A stretch of 64,000 nucleotides of DNA from Bacteroidota bacterium. GTDB taxonomy: Bacteria; Bacteroidota; Bacteroidia; UKL13-3. Shown here one piece after another: positions 61,478 through 64,000 of the stretch. The notes beneath the pieces were generated by a model, which was not told where the DNA came from, searched no databases, and worked only from the letters and a program-made list of their open reading frames with translations. Within the stretch, counting starts at the first letter, position 1, and every line of letters begins with the position of its first letter. The position numbers were made by a program, and so were the translations under genes. Location: the NCBI GenBank assembly GCA_947457395.1, contig CANGVA010000004.1:161421-225420 (forward strand). The letters are read 5' to 3'.

Positions 61478-63056
61478 ATATGCATGTTGAAAGTTCAAAT
61501 TGTTCAATTACTATTTTGTTTGTGTTTTCAACCGAAAAATCATTTGAAAGAATAATGTTGTTTCCGATTTCTTTTATTGTTTCAAGTTTAGGCAAAGGAA
61601 TTTCTCTAAGTTCAGTTGCACTTACATTTACGTTTCCGTTAAAAATTCTGAAAAAGGAATCGAAGAGTATACTATTTAACAATGCACATAATCCAACAAT
61701 TTCATTTCTATCCAAATGACCTTTGGGGCGATAAATATAATTTACCTTATTCTCAACACCGATATATTCTGATTTAATAAAATTACAGAAATATGGAGCT
61801 GCAATTAAACGACTCTTATCATCTTTACTGCTGAAACGTCTAAGTAAAATATAATTCTTGTTTGGAATTAAAATTGATTTTGATTCGTTTTCAATTCTTA
61901 CATATTGTCCTTTTTCAGGCTTTGGAAGAGGCCATTCCAGAATCATTTGTTTTACATTATGCAACCAAAATAAAGGCGCAAGAAATACTGTTCCATTTTG
62001 GTAATTCTCTTGAATATATTCTTTGCTTCTAAAGCCTACAACTGGTCCAGTTGATATTTGAATATTGTATTTATTTAAATTGCCGTTCCAGTTTTTGAAA
62101 ATATTTAAAATTGATTCTTCAAAATCATTGGTCGGCAAATAAAGAATTTTTTCATTAGAACTTAAATCAATCAATACTTTTTGATTGAATGTTTTTGTTT
62201 CTGGTGTAAGAATGTCTTTTAGTCCTTGAGATGAAGAAACAACAACATTGTGAGTCGGGTTGTTTTTTTCTTTTCGCTTCCCTTTAATAATCACTGTTTC
62301 TTGTAATACTTTGTCTCTGTTAAATGTGTCTTTGCGGGATACGAATAAATGCACATTATCAATTTCAATAATCTTAAAGAAATATTCACGGAACAATTTA
62401 AAATAACTTCCCGAAGCATAGCTTCGGGGAGTTATAAAAATTATTTCTCCGTTTTCTTTTAAAAGCTTTGCAGAAACAGCCATAAAAATGGCGTAAATGT
62501 TAGGATGCCCATTAACAACAGTCTTAGCAGCAATTGAACGCTTGTCGTCTATTGGTAGTTTAAAATATGGTGGATTAGAAATAATTATGTCAAATGGTTC
62601 TGTTTTTTCTGAAAACAGATTTACATTTTCTGAAAGGCAGTTTGCGTTTTCCAAAACAAAGTCCTTAGTATTTATTGAATAATTAAAATCAATCCTTTTT
62701 GATTGCAACCATTCTTTTAAATATTCAAGTGATTTTATTGACAACGGAATTAAATCGTTGTCCGTTTCATAAACAATCAATTCTATCGATTGCAAATTCT
62801 TATTAGAAACAAGATGTTCTATTAAGGCACAGGTCAAAATTGCTGTTCCGCAACCTGGGTCAAGAATACGCAAAGAAGCGTCTGAGGATTTTGCAAAAGA
62901 TCCCATCAGCGAAGCAATCTCTCTAGGTGTAAAAAACTGTCCTTTCTCTTTTTTATGTTCCTGATTAACTAATGAAGCATAATAAATCCCTAACCTGTCA
63001 GCAAAATGACTAGGAAGCTCGTTAGCTATTAGGTGTAAGGATCTATTATTTATCAT
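61470..63056 (-). CDS. DNA adenine methyltransferase, PstI/BsuBI type
   Basis: A 528-residue N6-adenine methyltransferase. KGQFFTPREIASLM near residues 39-51 is the gamma-class N-terminal signature, RILDPGCGTAILTCALIEHL near 63-82 is the SAM-binding motif I, and IISNPPYFKLP near 158-168 is the catalytic NPPY motif IV. M.PstI and M.BsuBI are similar in size. It should protect host CTGCAG sites. It overlaps the regulator gene by 11 bases and the endonuclease gene by 8 bases, so all three are translated from one mRNA. Confidence 0.94.
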   Translation of the reverse strand: MINNRSLHLIANELPSHFADRLGIYYASLVNQEHKKEKGQFFTPREIASLMGSFAKSSDASLRILDPGCGTAILTCALIEHLVSNKNLQSIELIVYETDNDLIPLSIKSLEYLKEWLQSKRIDFNYSINTKDFVLENANCLSENVNLFSEKTEPFDIIISNPPYFKLPIDDKRSIAAKTVVNGHPNIYAIFMAVSAKLLKENGEIIFITPRSYASGSYFKLFREYFFKIIEIDNVHLFVSRKDTFNRDKVLQETVIIKGKRKEKNNPTHNVVVSSSQGLKDILTPETKTFNQKVLIDLSSNEKILYLPTNDFEESILNIFKNWNGNLNKYNIQISTGPVVGFRSKEYIQENYQNGTVFLAPLFWLHNVKQMILEWPLPKPEKGQYVRIENESKSILIPNKNYILLRRFSSKDDKSRLIAAPYFCNFIKSEYIGVENKVNYIYRPKGHLDRNEIVGLCALLNSILFDSFFRIFNGNVNVSATELREIPLPKLETIKEIGNNIILSNDFSVENTNKIVIEQFELSTCIYE

Positions 63057-63354
63057 TTTTGCTTTTGATGATGTAATTGATTTTTTTTTCGGCTACTTGC
63101 ATAGCTTTTAATGCGACTTCTTCGCCCCGAACTTCATAAACTAATTTGTCGCTAAAAAATGAAACAAGTAATTCGTTCTCGTCTTTGCCGAAAAATTTTG
63201 CAAACCGTTTTACTTGGTCTTTTGTGGGCATTCGTTCGTTTCGCTCAATTTTACTAAGCAAGGCTTGGTCAATTTCTATTTCCGCTGCAACTTGTCTGAG
63301 TAAAAGAGATTTCTGCTCTCTCAATTCCCTAATTATTTCGCCTATGCTTTTCAA
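63046..63354 (-). CDS. XRE-family controller protein of the R-M operon
   Basis: A 102-residue protein with an N-terminal helix-turn-helix (LREQKSLLLRQVAAEIEIDQALLSKIERNERMPTKDQVKRFA, residues 10-51), matching C-type regulators of type II R-M systems. The C-terminal 40 residues are charged. It overlaps the methyltransferase start by 11 bases. A palindrome at 63373-63385 near the predicted transcription start is its likely binding site, giving autoregulation and control of the whole operon. Confidence 0.88.
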   Translation of the reverse strand: MKSIGEIIRELREQKSLLLRQVAAEIEIDQALLSKIERNERMPTKDQVKRFAKFFGKDENELLVSFFSDKLVYEVRGEEVALKAMQVAEKKINYIIKSKNDK

Positions 63355-63372
63355 TTTGTATGTATTTGACTT

Positions 63373-63385
63373 GACATTTAATGTC
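63373..63385. promoter_or_regulatory. C-box operator candidate
   Basis: GACATT and AATGTC are perfect 6-base arms around a central T. The site lies 18 bases before the controller start codon (63354) and just downstream of the -7 element, at about the predicted transcription start, where a bound controller would repress. Confidence 0.6.
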
Positions 63386-63415
63386 CAAAAATATTAAAAG
63401 AATTTGAATTGTCAA
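63386..63415 (-). promoter_or_regulatory. promoter of the R-M/DUF262/RelSpo operon
   Basis: On the minus strand TTG (63415-63413), a 19-base spacer, and TATTTTTG (63393-63386) match the Bacteroidetes promoter pattern TTG-N17-23-TAnnTTTG. It is the best promoter match I found in the window. Transcription should start near 63379, giving a leader of about 25 bases before the controller gene. Confidence 0.65.
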
Positions 63416-63491
63416 TGAATAATTATTAACAATTACGGAGAGAGGGAGTGGCTGAAATTTTTTGGCGTATGTTTTTGATTGTGAGGTAGGC

Positions 63492-63581
63492 TTTAGCTCT
63501 TTTGCAGGTGGTGCGAAGCAAGTTTTTAATATGCGTAATTTTCTCTACGCATATTAAAAACTAACCTGCAAATGTGCTAAA
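63492..63581. repeat. right cruciform element with perfect 17-base stem
   Basis: An outer inverted repeat (63493-63509 with 63564-63580, 15 of 17 matching) encloses a perfect inner stem: AGTTTTTAATATGCGTA (63521-63537) and TACGCATATTAAAAACT (63546-63562) with an 8-base loop. The outer arms share 13-14 base words with the left element at 58408-58452. This resembles a non-autonomous hairpin repeat or an element end. Confidence 0.8.
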
Positions 63582-63624
63582 GGAAGCGTGGGTTCAAAAA
63601 CTATGACAAAAATTGTGTGTCGGC

Positions 63625-63646
63625 AAAAATCAAATAAAAATCTCTG
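63625..63646 (-). repeat. right copy of a 22-base perfect inverted repeat
   Basis: Exact reverse complement of 58335-58356. The two copies flank the five-gene operon in inverted orientation. Adjacent words (GTGTGTCGG, TATGACAAAAATT) are also shared with the left flank but in direct orientation. Confidence 0.8.
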
Positions 63647-63764
63647 AAGGGTCGGCTTTTGCTTTTTGTCAACTGTGTCAAATTACCGTGAAATTGCCTG
63701 CCGAAGATGTGTCGCCCGTTTTGTTGTCGGGTCTGTTTAGCAATGTTGCCTAACGTTCCCACGC

Positions 63765-63866
63765 CTTGCGACCGTTGCCGATTGCGTAGCAGAATCTGTC
63801 AACCAAGATAAAATATTTTGCGTACATAAATGCTTCATTTTAGCACGTCAACGGCAATGGCGCAAG
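63765..63866. repeat. long-loop inverted repeat
   Basis: CTTGCGACCGTTGCCG (63765-63780) pairs with CGGCAATGGCGCAAG (63852-63866), with one bulged A and one G-T wobble, across a 71-base loop. Its GC-rich arms stand out in A+T-rich surroundings. It may be an element end or a folded RNA. No function assigned. Confidence 0.5.
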
Positions 63867-63964
63867 CACCCATGTAAAAGCAGTAAATTGGTTGCATAAA
63901 AATAAATAAAGTTTCACCTGTAGTCTGAGGAGATAAATCAACAGCTACCAAAACAAATGTGATT

Positions 63965-64000
63965 ATGACAACACAACTTACTGCAAGTCCAAAGCTATAC
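63965..64000 (+). CDS. possible start of a gene cut by the window end
   Basis: An ATG at 63965 opens a frame that continues to the window edge for 12 codons (MTTQLTASPKLY). It follows the intergenic repeats and is on the strand opposite to the R-M operon. Twelve codons are too few to identify a product. AGGAG at 63929-63933 is too far away to serve as a ribosome binding site. Confidence 0.3.
   Translation, partial: MTTQLTASPKLY

Larger units (their letters stand above)
63416..63964. other. intergenic region at the right edge of the accessory island
   Basis: No credible gene is present between the operon promoter and the possible start at 63965. The region holds a large cruciform (63492-63581), the right copy of the 22-base inverted repeat (63625-63646), TTGCCTAAC (63746-63754), and a long imperfect stem (63765-63866). 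The remainder shows nothing recognised. Confidence 0.7.

Noticed and set aside
58255..63754. Integron cassette attC sites, because GTTAGGC and GCCTAAC match R' and R'' core patterns
   Set aside because: After GCCTAAC at 63748-63754 no GTTRRRY core was found at a suitable distance, no integrase is visible, and one unit of five genes is unlike a cassette.

Overview
The window is a stretch of bacterial chromosome from a member of the Bacteroidetes (Bacteroidota), probably a Sphingobacteriia/Chitinophagia-type lineage. Supporting signs are several secreted proteins with C-terminal type IX secretion (T9SS) sorting domains, a CarboxypepD-type TonB-dependent receptor, promoter-like TAnnTTTG elements instead of sigma70 -10 boxes, few Shine-Dalgarno sequences, a bacillithiol deacetylase, and moderate to low GC. 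No rRNA, tRNA, CRISPR array or transposase gene was seen.

Layout. 1-4.4 kb: a fatty-acid and phospholipid initiation block (DUF177, rpmF, plsX, fabH, accB, accC). 4.5-10 kb: minus-strand metabolic genes (aldo/keto reductase, pirin, alpha/beta hydrolase, cobalamin adenosyltransferase, serine hydrolase, geranylgeranyl-reductase-type flavoprotein). 10-13 kb: a secreted beta-lactamase-like protein, DUF1653 and an rRNA m5C methyltransferase. 13-22.5 kb: a long co-directional minus-strand array holding an ECF sigma factor, a probable anti-sigma protein, a Spy-like protein, PqqD, ATP-grasp, a PLP decarboxylase, a urea-transporter/M23-peptidase fusion, two TPR proteins and a MacB-type permease. 22.6-35 kb: mnmA, lipoprotein plus subtilase, fdhD, a beta-CASP nuclease, a TonB receptor, upp, a YCF48-like protein and a Kir channel. 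35-46.5 kb: hexapeptide acetyltransferase, cupin, S1/P1-type hydrolase, uvrB, MFS transporter, lhgO, thioesterase, YihY, nth, and a divergent S24 regulator/DNA polymerase IV pair. 46.5-58 kb: a double D-Ala-D-Ala-ligase-like fusion, 3-hydroxyanthranilate dioxygenase, saccharopine reductase, cdd, ade, DUF1569, bshB1, a glutathione peroxidase-type enzyme, ung and a large T9SS protein with a gingipain-like fold.

58.1-63.9 kb is an accessory island, visibly richer in A+T than the genes before it. It carries one tight minus-strand operon: a controller-type XRE regulator, a PstI/BsuBI-type DNA methyltransferase and its cognate endonuclease, followed in the same operon by a DUF262 (GmrS/ParB-like) protein and a divergent RelA/SpoT-domain protein. 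The operon has a recognisable Bacteroidetes promoter with a palindrome at the predicted start site, and both flanks carry related repeats, including a perfect 22-bp inverted pair and two cruciform-forming elements. The restriction-modification part is a known family. Its coupling to a DUF262-RelSpo pair is the best candidate here for an undescribed defence or backup-toxicity module.

All functional calls come from reading motifs and family resemblance by eye. No database search was run.
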